A stretch of DNA of 64,000 nucleotides from Smithella sp. (GTDB taxonomy: Bacteria; Desulfobacterota; Syntrophia; Syntrophales; Smithellaceae). The DNA lies in contig JAAZHX010000034.1 in the NCBI GenBank assembly GCA_012510495.1, forward strand, positions 1-64,000, written 5' to 3'. Below, piece after piece: positions 44,064 through 53,224 of this stretch; position 1 is the first letter of the stretch, and each line of letters begins with the position of its first letter. The position numbers were made by a program, and so were the translations under genes. Below the pieces are notes generated by a model, which had not been told where the DNA came from, searched no databases, and worked only from the letters and a program-made list of their open reading frames with translations.

Positions 44064-44307
44064 CCCGTTGCCGGGAAGAAGCTGTCGACCACGTCACGAG
44101 CTTTAAAAAAAGAGTCCCTGGCCCGGCGGATGGACATCAGGATTGTTTCCTTTCCTGCTGAATCGAATCAAACACCTCGCGGCAAGCGGTCGAGATATGA
44201 AATGAACGTCATTATATCGCAGCAAGCTGTGAAGAATGAACGCTCGTCCCGCTTAAGCGGGATTCAACACCAGACACCATTCAACCCAAGATAAGTCGGA
44301 CAGCCCT
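44064..44307 (+). promoter_or_regulatory. Long untranslated leader of mgtE
   Basis: About 240 bases without a supported gene. It contains a hairpin CCCGCTTAAGCGGG (44249-44262) close to the mgtE start and A-rich patches. MgtE genes are often controlled by magnesium riboswitches (M-box, ykkC-type and others); I do not recognise the M-box consensus here, so a new or diverged leader RNA is only a possibility. Confidence 0.35.
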
Positions 44308-45669
44308 ATGCAAGAGGTTAAGAAAAAAAAGCAGACATCCCTGGCAACCCTCAAAGACCTCATCAGCCGCAATCGCGAGTTCGACATCATCGATCTCTTT
44401 TCCGACATGCATCCGGCCGACATCGCCGATTTGATCGACGAGCTCAACGAAGAAGACCGCCTGCATCTCTTTAACCTGCTGGATGTTGACAAAGCCTCAG
44501 ATGTTATTCTGGAGTTGTCAGACAACTCCAGAGAACAGCTCATCGAAGACCTGTCCAATGAACAGCTCACCGACATCATCGAAGAAATGGAGTCGGACGA
44601 CAAGGCGGACATCATCGCCGAACTATCGGAAGATCAGGCCAGGGCCGTTCTCGATGCCATCGAGCCGGAAGAATCCCAGGAGGTTAAGGAGCTTCTCCGG
44701 CATCCCGAGGACACGGCCGGCGGCATCATGCAGTCGGAGCTGGTCTCCGTCGGCATACAGGCCACCATCAATGACGCTTTCCAGGCCGTTGTGGACGCCA
44801 AGGACGACATGGAAAATATCCACAATATCTTTGTCGTGGACAATGAAAACAGACTGGTCGGGACGGTCCCCCTGCAGAGCCTCATCACCATGAAGCGCTT
44901 TACGCCGATCGTTGACGTCATCGACGATGACATTCCCAGCGTCAGCGCGGACATGGACCAGGAAGAGGTGGCGCGCCTTTTTAAAAAATACGACCTGGTC
45001 TCGGCGGGTGTGGTGGACGCCGACAATCGCCTGCTGGGCCGCATCACCATCGACGACGTCGTGGACGCCATTCAGGAGGAGACCTCGGAGGACATCTACC
45101 GCATCGCCGGTTTGGGATATAACGACACCATTTTCAACAAAACTATCGATTCCGTTAAAAAACGCCTTCCCTGGCTTTACCTCAATCTGATGACGGCGCT
45201 GACGTCGGTCCTGGTTATTGGCTTTTTTGAAGACACCATCAAGATCATGGTCGCCCTGGTCTTTTTTATGCCCGTTATCGCCGGACTCGGCGGCAACGCG
45301 GGAGGCCAGACGCTGGCGCTGATCATCCGCAGCATCGCTCTGGGGGAAATCACCTTTGAAAACGCCAAACGCGTATTGGCCCGGCAGATTGCCGTGGGAG
45401 CGACCAACGGCGTCGCCGTGGGGCTGGTGATCGCGCTTATCGCCTATTTCTGGAAAGGCATTCCCATCCTCGGTCTGGTGATCGGTCTGGCCATGATCAT
45501 CAGCGTATTCGCCGGCACGATGGTGGGCGTCCTGATTCCGCTGGCCCTCAAGCGTTTAAATTTTGATCCGGCGCTGGGTTCCAATATTCTGCTGACGGCT
45601 TTTACGGACGCTTTTGGATTTTTCTCGTATCTGACACTGGCAACCATTTTTCTCAAACTCTTGATGTGA
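44308..45669 (+). CDS. mgtE: Magnesium transporter MgtE
   Basis: 453 residues: N-terminal helical MgtE domain (about 10-130; HPADIADLIDELNEED), two CBS domains (about 135-260; DTAGGIMQSELVSV), and a C-terminal membrane domain of about five helices (IAGLGGNAGGQTLALIIRSI is the ion-pore signature). Mg2+ enters through a pore gated by the cytoplasmic domain. Canonical family length and order. Confidence 0.96.
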   Translation: MQEVKKKKQTSLATLKDLISRNREFDIIDLFSDMHPADIADLIDELNEEDRLHLFNLLDVDKASDVILELSDNSREQLIEDLSNEQLTDIIEEMESDDKADIIAELSEDQARAVLDAIEPEESQEVKELLRHPEDTAGGIMQSELVSVGIQATINDAFQAVVDAKDDMENIHNIFVVDNENRLVGTVPLQSLITMKRFTPIVDVIDDDIPSVSADMDQEEVARLFKKYDLVSAGVVDADNRLLGRITIDDVVDAIQEETSEDIYRIAGLGYNDTIFNKTIDSVKKRLPWLYLNLMTALTSVLVIGFFEDTIKIMVALVFFMPVIAGLGGNAGGQTLALIIRSIALGEITFENAKRVLARQIAVGATNGVAVGLVIALIAYFWKGIPILGLVIGLAMIISVFAGTMVGVLIPLALKRLNFDPALGSNILLTAFTDAFGFFSYLTLATIFLKLLM

Positions 45670-45744
45670 GGTCCGGCCGTTCCGTTTGACCCATGACCGG
45701 ATTAACGTCTGCCCAATCGGGGAGCGGCGATTGCCGGTATTCAG

Positions 45745-45774
45745 TTGACATCCGCAAGCGGCATTGCTTACAAT
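45745..45774 (+). promoter_or_regulatory. Promoter for the patatin-like gene
   Basis: TTGACA (45745-45750), 18-base spacer, TACAAT (45769-45774, five of six), 45 bases ahead of the start codon. Confidence 0.6.
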
Positions 45775-45818
45775 ACAGCCATAGGCGTATCCGTCGTGGA
45801 GATGGAGCGGAACACACC

Positions 45819-46778
45819 ATGAAATGGACCGGAAAAAAAGTTGGGCTTGCCCTGGGCGGCGGCGGTGTCCGCGGCCTGGCACACATCGGCGTGATCCAGA
45901 TTCTGGAAAAGGAAGGCGTTGAAATCGATCTGATCGCCGGAACCAGCGCCGGCGCGCTGATCGGGGGCGCTTACGCAACAGGCATGACCACCCGCGAGAT
46001 AACGGCGAAAGTGGACGCCTATCTGAAGAGTTCGGAATTCGAGGAATCTGCCATCAAATCGATGGGCCTGTCGTTTTCCACGGGACCAAAGAGCTTTTTT
46101 CAGAAAGCGCAAATCTTTACCCGGAATCAATATTACCTGATCAAGGCCCTCTTCAGTCCATCCATCCTGCCCGTCGAAGACTTTCAGTCCCTCATCAATT
46201 ACCTGATCCCGGATGTGGACATCCGCGCAACGCACATTCCCTTTTATGCCGTGTCCACGGATTTGATCACCGGCAAACAGGTCGTCTTGAGCGAAGGGTC
46301 CCTGCGTCAGGCGGTGCTGGCCAGCAGTTCCGTTCCCGGAGCGGTTGAACCCACCCGCCTGGGAGAGTGGCTTCTGGCGGACGGCGGCGTGACCAGCCTG
46401 GTCCCCGTCCACGCGGTGCGCGCGGCCGGGGCGGATATTGTCATCGCCGTGGTGGTGGACCGCGATCTGCCGCGGGGAACGGACATCGAAACGGCCAAAG
46501 ACGTCTTGTACCGGGCCGGCGAGATCACCGCCAACACACTGGAGGCCGCCGAACTTCAAAACGCGGACGTCGTTATCCGCCCCGCCGTGGGGGACCTGCA
46601 CTGGGCTGATTTCAGCCGGTCGCACACCCTCATCCGGATCGGAGAAGAAGCCGCCCGCGAATCGCTGGAAAAGATTCACGCTTCTCTTCCGCTCACCCGA
46701 CGCTTTGCCCGGCACTTCCTGAACCGGGCGCAGAATCGCGGCCTCCGGCACACCGGCTCAGATCCGGGTCCGTCATAA
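45819..46778 (+). CDS. Patatin-like phospholipase (RssA/YchK type)
   Basis: 319 residues from ATG 45819 with GGAG upstream. Patatin dyad: LALGGGGVRGLAHIG (oxyanion hole), Ser43 in GTSAG, and Asp188 in LLADGG. It should be a serine acyl hydrolase on phospholipids or a related lipid; RssA-type cytosolic members are of unknown biological role. Predicted soluble with no signal peptide. Confidence 0.93.
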   Translation: MKWTGKKVGLALGGGGVRGLAHIGVIQILEKEGVEIDLIAGTSAGALIGGAYATGMTTREITAKVDAYLKSSEFEESAIKSMGLSFSTGPKSFFQKAQIFTRNQYYLIKALFSPSILPVEDFQSLINYLIPDVDIRATHIPFYAVSTDLITGKQVVLSEGSLRQAVLASSSVPGAVEPTRLGEWLLADGGVTSLVPVHAVRAAGADIVIAVVVDRDLPRGTDIETAKDVLYRAGEITANTLEAAELQNADVVIRPAVGDLHWADFSRSHTLIRIGEEAARESLEKIHASLPLTRRFARHFLNRAQNRGLRHTGSDPGPS

Positions 46779-47427
46779 AATTACCCGGTCCAATCACTTC
46801 CTGCTTCCTGGCGCGTCTCGCCTTCGCTTTGCTTTTCACACCGATGTCCGGCGCGGCGTCAGCCGCAGGGATATCTTCCTGGCCGGGGTCGAAAGACTTC
46901 AATGACGGCGATTACTTCGTCAAGGAAATTTTAGAAAAGATGATAAGGATTATTTACCCCTGTTTTGCTCTTGATTCAGAGTGGGGGAAAGAAGCACCAG
47001 CTATTACGTTGTCGCAGCTTAGACCGCTCATTAGCGCCGTGCTGCCGATGAAAAAGTTCGATCCCGTTGATCTCATTGATCTTGTCTCATGGATACAGAT
47101 GAAGAACCATCGCGCTTATCTCTCTCATCGGAAACGGAAACTGGCCGCGTTGACGGTATTGTCATATGTATCGCTGTAAGGGTAAACCTGCCATTCCATT
47201 TCTTTAAGAATGGGGTTTGGTTCACCATCACGAAAGTCTCTTGCTTTTGCCAATGCGATCTCTCTTTTTTTCTTCTGTCATGACTTCGTTTGTCATTTAT
47301 TTTCTCTACGCTAACGAAAAGCTCACCGGGAGCAGCGCCGCAGGTGAGACAATCCGGGTAGGCAGAGGGAAATCTCCGTTTTCCTCTTGACATTTCTTAT
47401 CATGGCTGTCCCTCGAATTCCTTCTAT
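46779..47427. other. AT-richer stretch with remnants, one weak gene candidate
   Basis: The stretch after the patatin-like gene is less GC-rich than its surroundings and has no clear gene. It holds an open frame from TTG 46829 to 47179 (see that entry) and a convergent one on the minus strand (47073-47393) of low protein character. A repetitive-looking GCTCACCGGGAGCAGCGCC segment lies at about 47322-47340. It may be a small imported or decayed region. Confidence 0.35.
46829..47179 (+). CDS. Hypothetical protein, possible remnant
   Basis: 116 residues from TTG 46829, with no good ribosome binding site. The frame also runs upstream through a hydrophobic stretch (FLARLAFALLFTP) and an AASAAG that looks like a signal-peptide cleavage site, but it has no proper start there. 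The centre (AITLSQLRPLISAVLPM and LIDLVSWIQMKNHRAYLSHR) looks protein-like. No family recognised. It could be a truncated secreted protein. Confidence 0.3.
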   Translation: MLFTPMSGAASAAGISSWPGSKDFNDGDYFVKEILEKMIRIIYPCFALDSEWGKEAPAITLSQLRPLISAVLPMKKFDPVDLIDLVSWIQMKNHRAYLSHRKRKLAALTVLSYVSL

Positions 47428-47964
47428 CTACAGAGCCTTTTGCAATTTGGGGAACTTTGCATCCAGTGTCTTGTCCCATTGACCCAGGACCTTCCGGATG
47501 CTTTCCATCAGCTCCGTTGTATCGCCTTCGATAGTGACGGAGTGAATGGCATCGCCCTGCGCGATGGCATTGACGACTTTCTGATCATCGCCGCTTTCCA
47601 CTTCGCCAAACACCGTGTGCTTACCGTCCAGCCAAGGCGTCGGCACATGCGTGATAAAGAACTGGCTGCCGTTGGTCCCGGGACCGGCGTTGGCCATGGA
47701 CAAAATGCCGGGCTTGCTGTGGCGCAGCCCCGCTACAAACTCATCGGGAAATGTGTAGCCGGGACCGCCGCGGCCGTCTCCGTTGGGGCAGCCGCCCTGA
47801 ATCATAAAATCGGAAATGACGCGGTGGAAGTTCAGCCGGTTGTAGTATCCGCGCCGCGCCAGGTTAACAAAATTGCCGACTGTCAGCGGGGTTTGATCGG
47901 CAAACAACTTCAGCCGGATGGCGCCTTTGCCGGTTTCAACAACTGCCGTTAAACTGTTTTTCAT
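47428..47964 (-). CDS. ppiB: Peptidyl-prolyl cis-trans isomerase (cyclophilin)
   Basis: 178 residues without a signal peptide, so cytoplasmic PpiB-like. Active-site features [30 protein letters not shown] and [12 protein letters not shown] are present. It speeds proline isomerisation in protein folding. A promoter is upstream (47994-48022, minus). Confidence 0.95.
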   Translation of the reverse strand: MKNSLTAVVETGKGAIRLKLFADQTPLTVGNFVNLARRGYYNRLNFHRVISDFMIQGGCPNGDGRGGPGYTFPDEFVAGLRHSKPGILSMANAGPGTNGSQFFITHVPTPWLDGKHTVFGEVESGDDQKVVNAIAQGDAIHSVTIEGDTTELMESIRKVLGQWDKTLDAKFPKLQKAL

Positions 47965-47993
47965 GTCTGTCTCCTTTTAATCAGCGTTGCGGA

Positions 47994-48022
47994 ACTCTAA
48001 AGATCATCTCAAGATATGTCAA
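47994..48022 (-). promoter_or_regulatory. Promoter for the cyclophilin gene
   Basis: Minus strand: perfect TTGACA (48017-48022), 17-base spacer, TAGAGT (47994-47999). It lies in the 146-base gap between the divergent cyclophilin and purE genes. Confidence 0.55.
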
Positions 48023-48110
48023 GATAAAAACCATCTTGCAAAAGGGTCGGAAGTGCGTTAAGGATGCTTAAAATTATTCACTTATTTCATATCGTTACAG
48101 AGGAGTCCGC

Positions 48111-48626
48111 ATGAAAGCCAAAAGCGCCGGAAAGAAGATACTGGTCAGTGTGGTCATGGGCAGCGATTCGGACCTGCCGGTCATGACCGAGACGGCAAAA
48201 ATTCTGGATGAATTCGGCATCGGCTATGAGCTGGTGCTGACGTCGGCGCACCGCACGCCGGAACGAACAACCCGATTCGCCAAAACAGCCGCCGGGCGGG
48301 GCGTGAAAATCATTCTTGTCGGCGCGGGCGGCGCGGCGCACCTGGCCGGTGTCATTGCTTCACAAACCCTGCTTCCCGTCATCGGCGTTCCCATTGACGC
48401 CACATCTCTCCGGGGTCTGGATGCGCTGCTCTCCACCGTGCAAATGCCCGGCGGCATTCCCGTGGCCACCATGGCCATCGGCAAGGCCGGCGCAAAGAAC
48501 GCCGCTCTTTTTGCGGCGCGCGTTCTGGCATTGGAAGACAAATCCCTGAACGCAAAGCTTACCGCTTACGTAAAAAGGATGGCGAGAGATGTGGAAAAAA
48601 ATCAGCAGAACCTGAAGGTTCTGTAA
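48111..48626 (+). CDS. purE: 5-(carboxyamino)imidazole ribonucleotide mutase (class I PurE)
   Basis: 171 residues with AGAGGAG before ATG. VVMGSDSDLPVM, TSAHRTPERTT, GAGGAAHLAGVIA and PVIGVPIDATSLRGLDALLS define PurE. It moves the carboxyl group of N5-CAIR in purine synthesis. purK is not adjacent. The next gene starts 28 bases later. Confidence 0.96.
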   Translation: MKAKSAGKKILVSVVMGSDSDLPVMTETAKILDEFGIGYELVLTSAHRTPERTTRFAKTAAGRGVKIILVGAGGAAHLAGVIASQTLLPVIGVPIDATSLRGLDALLSTVQMPGGIPVATMAIGKAGAKNAALFAARVLALEDKSLNAKLTAYVKRMARDVEKNQQNLKVL

Positions 48627-48654
48627 AAACCTTGCCAAATCCGGGAAACCCCTG

Positions 48655-49299
48655 ATGCCCCAGATCCTGAAAATCAACACCGGTCATTCAGAAGAAGATG
48701 TCATCTTTAATGCCGCCGCGATCATTTCCCGCGGCTGCGTTATTGCCTATCCTACCGAAACCATCTACGGCCTCGGCGCGGACGCGACCGACGAACAGGC
48801 CATCCGCAAAATTTTCGAAATCAAAGGACGGAATTTTTCAAATCCCGTCTCCCTAATCATCGGCCGGCGCGAAGACGCGCATCCGCTGGTGCGCGCCATT
48901 CCGGAGTCCGCTCAAAAACTGATGGACGCTTTCTGGCCGGGACCGCTGACGATTGTCTTTGAGGCGGCAGGCTGTGTTTCTCCTCTTCTGACGGCAAAGA
49001 CCGGGAAGATCGGCATCCGTCTGCCCGGCCACGACGGCGCCAGACGAATCGCCCTGGCGGCGGGAAAACCATTGACGGCAACCAGCGCGAATTTATCCGG
49101 TTTGCCCCAATGTGCAACGGCAGATGAGGTGATCGCGCAGCTCGGCGATCGGCTTGACGCCGTCATCGATCTGGGAAAAACGGGGGGAATGACCGCTTCG
49201 ACGGTGATTGACGCCTCCGGAATCCGCCCCGCGCTTCTGAGGGAAGGAGGCATCACCAGGGAAGAAATCGTGAGCAGGACTGGTATTGAAATCGTCTAA
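48655..49299 (+). CDS. tsaC: L-threonylcarbamoyladenylate synthase (Sua5/YrdC/YwlC type)
   Basis: 214 residues. YrdC fold: IAYPTETIYGLGADAT, KIRG-type KGRNFSNPVSLII, FWPGPLTIVFEA and TATSANLSGLP. It makes threonylcarbamoyl-AMP for t6A modification of tRNA. Lacks the extra C-terminal Sua5 domain. The naming as tsaC is by family, not by proven role. Confidence 0.92.
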   Translation: MPQILKINTGHSEEDVIFNAAAIISRGCVIAYPTETIYGLGADATDEQAIRKIFEIKGRNFSNPVSLIIGRREDAHPLVRAIPESAQKLMDAFWPGPLTIVFEAAGCVSPLLTAKTGKIGIRLPGHDGARRIALAAGKPLTATSANLSGLPQCATADEVIAQLGDRLDAVIDLGKTGGMTASTVIDASGIRPALLREGGITREEIVSRTGIEIV

Positions 49300-49310
49300 A
49301 AAGGTTTCAT

Positions 49311-49327
49311 CCCGGTCAGCGACCGGG
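49311..49327. terminator. Short 7-bp hairpin between convergent genes
   Basis: Stem CCCGGTC/GACCGGG with loop AGC, between the 3' ends of the tsaC-like gene (49299) and the radical SAM gene (49336). No U-tract is present, so a terminator role in both directions is only possible. Confidence 0.35.
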
Positions 49328-49335
49328 CCGATGTT

Positions 49336-50214
49336 TCAAAGCCCACGCAGGTGATCCGGCCGAAGCAGCCGTCCATCCCGGCCGGTCAGAACCGAATCCA
49401 CCAGGGCAATCATTTTGGATTTGTCTTTCTGAAGCGTGCCGGTGATCGGCAGATAATTGGATGCATGTGTGCCGACAAATTTCAGCGGGTCCAGGGTGAT
49501 GTTTTCAAAAATTGTTTTCATCTCCGCCAGGGTTTCAAAAGGATCCAAAAGCTGAAATTCACCTTTCTGCACCTGGCGGTAGAGCACGGTTCCCGGAACA
49601 GGAGTGACCGTCAGAGCTGCAAGGTACCGGGGCTTCATTTCATCGCAAATCCGCGCGGTGGCAAGCGCATGGCGTCTGGAGGCCTCTCCCGGACCGGCAA
49701 GTCCCAGAAGAACCATTGCCGATAAATTGATCCCGGCCCCGACCAGTCTCCGCCCGGCCTCCAGCATCTCGTCGCGCCCGACTCCCTTATGAACCTTTTT
49801 CAGCAGCTCGTCGTCGCCCGTTTCGACGCCGATATAGGCTTTGGTCAGGCCGGCGGACCGCAGCGCCCGCAATTCGGCCGGAGATTTTGTCAGCGTGCTT
49901 TGCGGCCCGACATAACTGCCGACATGCCGCAGGGAAGGAAAGGCCGCATAAAGCGCCCGGATAATTTTCAGCAGGGTGTCCGTTTCGATGGCAATGGCGT
50001 CGCCGTCGCACAGGAACACCTTTTCCACGTCGCCGTAATAATCTTCGGCCAGGCGGATGTCCTCCAGTATCTCCTGCAGCTGCCGCACACGGTATTTTTT
50101 GTCTTTATACATGCCGCAAAAAGTGCATTGATTATGGGAACAGCCGACCGTGCACTGCAGGAGGTAGCTTGAGGCCTCGCTGAAAGGCCGGAATATATTT
50201 CCTTCGTATCTCAA
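49336..50214 (-). CDS. Radical SAM protein
   Basis: 292 residues. The cluster region reads CTVGCSHNQCTFCGMYKDK, giving Cys-x4-Cys-x2-Cys, and the SAM-binding region follows with VFLCDGDAIAIETD and AYIGVETGDDELLKK. It belongs to a HemN/Elp3-like group of unassigned radical SAM enzymes. Function unknown. It is the last gene of a minus-strand row with hpt and a zinc-ribbon protein. Confidence 0.85.
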   Translation of the reverse strand: MRYEGNIFRPFSEASSYLLQCTVGCSHNQCTFCGMYKDKKYRVRQLQEILEDIRLAEDYYGDVEKVFLCDGDAIAIETDTLLKIIRALYAAFPSLRHVGSYVGPQSTLTKSPAELRALRSAGLTKAYIGVETGDDELLKKVHKGVGRDEMLEAGRRLVGAGINLSAMVLLGLAGPGEASRRHALATARICDEMKPRYLAALTVTPVPGTVLYRQVQKGEFQLLDPFETLAEMKTIFENITLDPLKFVGTHASNYLPITGTLQKDKSKMIALVDSVLTGRDGRLLRPDHLRGL

Positions 50215-50236
50215 AACACTCTCCCCGATAAAACCG

Positions 50237-51235
50237 TTAAAGTAAACGCTCCGCGCCGATAATTTTCACAACCGTTTTCATCATGCCCGGCGGATCCACG
50301 GTGAAAACCATCATAAAAGAAATTCTCCCGTTGGGCTCCACGCGATCATTCGCGCTGTTTTGACCATCCGGCAGCGAAAGCCGGATGGTCATTTCTTCTT
50401 CGGTCATGGTCGCCAGCTCATCATCATTCAAAACATTTCCCGCGTAGCTCACCCGTTCGCCCAAAACCACCCCATAGGCGTCCAGCAGTTCCGCTTTGAC
50501 TTGCACGCGGGCAATGGGAAACCCGGCCTGATTGACCGCTTTGCCTTCCACAATGCGGATGGGCCCCAGAATGTAATTTTCGATGATCCGCTGCCGGACA
50601 TCCTGAAATCCGACTTGCGAGGTCACGGGCACACTAACCGCCGGCCGCGAAAGGCCGACCGCGGAAAGAATGTTTTCCCATCCCTGTCCGCCCGCCTTCA
50701 GAAGACGTTCGCCCGGCGCGGGGAAAAAGACGAAATAAACCAACGCCGGGATAACGGCAACAACGAGAAGCGTCCACAGCGCGAACATCCATGTCCCGTT
50801 TTTCCTGCGCCGGGGAAAAGTAAACGCACCACGGGGCGCACCCCCGCGTGAAAATTCCCCGGAGATTTCAGCATCCGCCGCATCCCCGTTTTCCCGGTCC
50901 GCGGATGGAATATCTTGTTGCGCTTCATCGTCCGCCATTGTTCCCGTTTCCATCACGTCTTGGAGAAAGCCGATCAAATCCTCATCCCGGGATCTTTTGC
51001 CGGCGGGCAAACCTGCCGGCTCAAATGCCAGCCGTCTCCCTGTGCTCTCTGCAACGGCTTCCTGCGGGAAAGGATGGCGACTCTCCGGCGCAGCTCCGGC
51101 CGAATGAATTTTTTTGGGAGGCTCCTGAAAAAAAACGTGCAGGCAGCGGTTGCAGCGCACCCAGATGCCCTCTTGTGCGATCTTGGCGTCGTCAAAACGA
51201 AATTTGGTGCGGCACTGTTTACACTGGACAATCAT
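50237..51235 (-). CDS. Zinc-ribbon / DUF3426 membrane protein
   Basis: 332 residues: N-terminal MJ0042-type zinc ribbon (CKQCRTKFRFDD ... CNRCLHVF), an acidic linker, one membrane helix (about 170-188), then a C-terminal DUF3426 domain (about 205-330). Such proteins are common in Desulfobacterota, of unknown function. The start overlaps the hpt stop by 4 bases. Confidence 0.85.
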   Translation of the reverse strand: MIVQCKQCRTKFRFDDAKIAQEGIWVRCNRCLHVFFQEPPKKIHSAGAAPESRHPFPQEAVAESTGRRLAFEPAGLPAGKRSRDEDLIGFLQDVMETGTMADDEAQQDIPSADRENGDAADAEISGEFSRGGAPRGAFTFPRRRKNGTWMFALWTLLVVAVIPALVYFVFFPAPGERLLKAGGQGWENILSAVGLSRPAVSVPVTSQVGFQDVRQRIIENYILGPIRIVEGKAVNQAGFPIARVQVKAELLDAYGVVLGERVSYAGNVLNDDELATMTEEEMTIRLSLPDGQNSANDRVEPNGRISFMMVFTVDPPGMMKTVVKIIGAERLL

Positions 51236-51786
51236 CCGTTTTCCTCTTGAGCGCAGGCCGACGCGGGCTCCAGTACATACACGGCCGGCAAAAAGCGATA
51301 CTGTTCATTGAAATCCAGGCCGTATCCGACGATAAAGCCGTCATCCATCGTAAACCCGACGTAATCCGCTTCAAAATGAACCTTTCGTCTTTTCCGCTTA
51401 TCCAGAAAAGTGCAGACTTTGATGGATCGGGGATTTCTGCTTTTCAACGTATCCATAATATGAAGCAGCGTCAGGCCGCTGTCCACAATGTCCTCGACAA
51501 TCAGAACGTCCCGGCCCTCAACCGGCAGTTCAACGTCCTTGGTAATCACAATTGCACCAGAGCTTTCCGTCCCGGCACCGTAGCTTGCCGCCCGGATGAA
51601 ATCCGTCCGGCAGGGAACGGAAAGCGCGCGGATCAAATCCGCCATAAAAACAAAAGCGCCCTTGAGGACTCCGATCACCAGAATTTCCCGACCGGCGTAA
51701 TCCCGGGATATTTCATCGGCCATTTCCCGGACGCGGCCGGATATTTCAGGCGGCGTCAGAAATACTTTTTTTAAAACATCGACCAT
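51232..51786 (-). CDS. hpt: Hypoxanthine phosphoribosyltransferase
   Basis: 184 residues. PRPP motif VLIVEDIVDSGLTL, N-terminal EILVIGVLKGAFVFMADLI, and DYVGFTMDDGFIVGYGLDFN. Purine salvage enzyme that makes IMP/GMP from base and PRPP. The gap to the upstream gene (51859) holds nothing else. Confidence 0.95.
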   Translation of the reverse strand: MVDVLKKVFLTPPEISGRVREMADEISRDYAGREILVIGVLKGAFVFMADLIRALSVPCRTDFIRAASYGAGTESSGAIVITKDVELPVEGRDVLIVEDIVDSGLTLLHIMDTLKSRNPRSIKVCTFLDKRKRRKVHFEADYVGFTMDDGFIVGYGLDFNEQYRFLPAVYVLEPASACAQEENG

Positions 51787-51858
51787 GTTCGCACGTCTCC
51801 ACGCTGATGAAATTGCCCGTTGAGGTTACTCAATGTTCTTCTTGTCTGTCAATCAAAA

Positions 51859-52671
51859 TCAAACCCGCCCGCGATAAAGCGACGCCGCGGTTTCGATGTT
51901 GGACCAAATCATTGCCTCCGCTTGGGCAAGATCCTCCGCCGCGTGAAATTCAGAGGACAAACTGAGCAGAATGGCATTGAGCGGTGAAATCTCCCGGCCA
52001 AATTTTTCATAGTCGATATGGCTGATCATGTATTGCGATCCGTCAAAATAATATTTGCCCAGACGGTTGGCCTCCTCACTGCGGAAAGGCCAGGTCGTCT
52101 TCCAGCGGAAGTATTCCAACGCTGCATCCTTCAACGCCCGCCGGTCGAAGGCCTCCGGCCGGAGCTCCTCTCCGGTCCGGTCGGCAATCAAACGGAAATA
52201 CGCGACCACCAGGTCGATATCCGTCAGGCACAGACCATACAGATACCAGTCATCGATGATTTTCAACAAAATTTCCTGCTGGGACCGGGGAATGAAATGA
52301 TGGCTGGGGCACAGATGACCGGCGCAAACGTCCCGCCCGTAAAAGGAAACGACGCGCATATCGACGCCGTTGTTCTGCAGGGGATGCACGAGGCACCCGA
52401 CTTTCTTTTCTTCGGCGTCCAGAAAACCGAGATATTCGCAGCAGTAAATTACTTCATAGCGCTTCCGGAAATCTTCCGCGGCAAACGTAGCGGCAGCGTA
52501 GCGGGGCAGATCGTCCGGCGACATAACTATTTCGTGATAGCGTTTTGTGCGGGCGGACAACCTCCTGACCAGCGACTCCCGTGAGCTGTCCACATAGTTG
52601 TAAAGACCGCAGCAGGCGCCGCAGGACTTGCCGGCGTCGGGCTGACACAGTGCCTTTATGGGATCTTCCAT
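51859..52671 (-). CDS. Cys-rich hypothetical protein (YkgJ-like iron-sulfur motif)
   Basis: 270 residues with a KSCGACCG motif at the N-terminus (about 15-21), more Cys in VIYCCEYLG and VGCLVHP, and a Cys/His pair in CAGHLCPSHHF. Spacing resembles CxxCxxxC proteins of the YkgJ (DUF3110/UPF0153) group that bind iron-sulfur or zinc. The remainder is helical with no clear domain. Function unknown. Confidence 0.65.
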   Translation of the reverse strand: MEDPIKALCQPDAGKSCGACCGLYNYVDSSRESLVRRLSARTKRYHEIVMSPDDLPRYAAATFAAEDFRKRYEVIYCCEYLGFLDAEEKKVGCLVHPLQNNGVDMRVVSFYGRDVCAGHLCPSHHFIPRSQQEILLKIIDDWYLYGLCLTDIDLVVAYFRLIADRTGEELRPEAFDRRALKDAALEYFRWKTTWPFRSEEANRLGKYYFDGSQYMISHIDYEKFGREISPLNAILLSLSSEFHAAEDLAQAEAMIWSNIETAASLYRGRV

Positions 52672-52788
52672 GGATTCTTTCCTCGGGTTCGCAAATTACC
52701 GAATGGTTTATAAAAGGATTACCATTGCAGGTCAAGAATAAAAATGATAAGAACTTCTCACCTTGCAAAAGCGCGGGAAAGAAAAACC

Positions 52789-53187
52789 ATGAAGCGAATC
52801 GAGACCCTCCATCTGCCCAACGGCCTTGTTCTGACGGTCAACGATCTGTCGCGCCGCATCGCGGCGGACACGGTGAAAGTCGAGCTCTCCTTTCAGATGA
52901 AAGTCAACGTCGAGCCGTTCTTTTTTGCTTCGCCCGACGACCACCGGCAGCTTACCGGCATCTTCGGCGATGAGCTTATCTATGAGCACAAACTGGAAAG
53001 AACCTTCGTTGCCGAAGCCGAGGAATCGGCCACCCGGGCAGACCTTTTGGAAACCTTTAAAAAAAACTCTCTGGGCTATCTGTCAAAGCCGGATTTCGCA
53101 CAAAAAATGGCTTTGTCTCTGCTGAAGGATATCCGGCGCAATCCCTTCAAGTACAGGAAATACCCTTTCCCCGAACAAGCAGAATAG
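52789..53187 (+). CDS. Hypothetical protein
   Basis: 132 residues from ATG 52789, with GGGAAAG eight bases upstream; an ATG 15 codons earlier (52744) is an alternative. It starts KRIETLHLPNGLVLTVNDLS and has FFFASPDDHRQLTGIFGDEL and ends EQAE. No family recognised. Predicted soluble and cytoplasmic. It lies 37 bases before the radical SAM/DUF2344 gene, so it may be co-transcribed with it. Confidence 0.75.
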   Translation: MKRIETLHLPNGLVLTVNDLSRRIAADTVKVELSFQMKVNVEPFFFASPDDHRQLTGIFGDELIYEHKLERTFVAEAEESATRADLLETFKKNSLGYLSKPDFAQKMALSLLKDIRRNPFKYRKYPFPEQAE

Positions 53188-53224
53188 ACCCGAAACAGCG
53201 CAAATTCCAAACGGACCATAAAGC

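Noticed and set aside
44064-44307. M-box magnesium riboswitch
   Set aside because: I could not find the conserved M-box segments; kept only as an unassigned leader.
47073-47393. Minus-strand 106-codon frame
   Set aside because: It has no ribosome site and no recognisable domain, and it overlaps the weak plus-strand candidate; neither is well supported.
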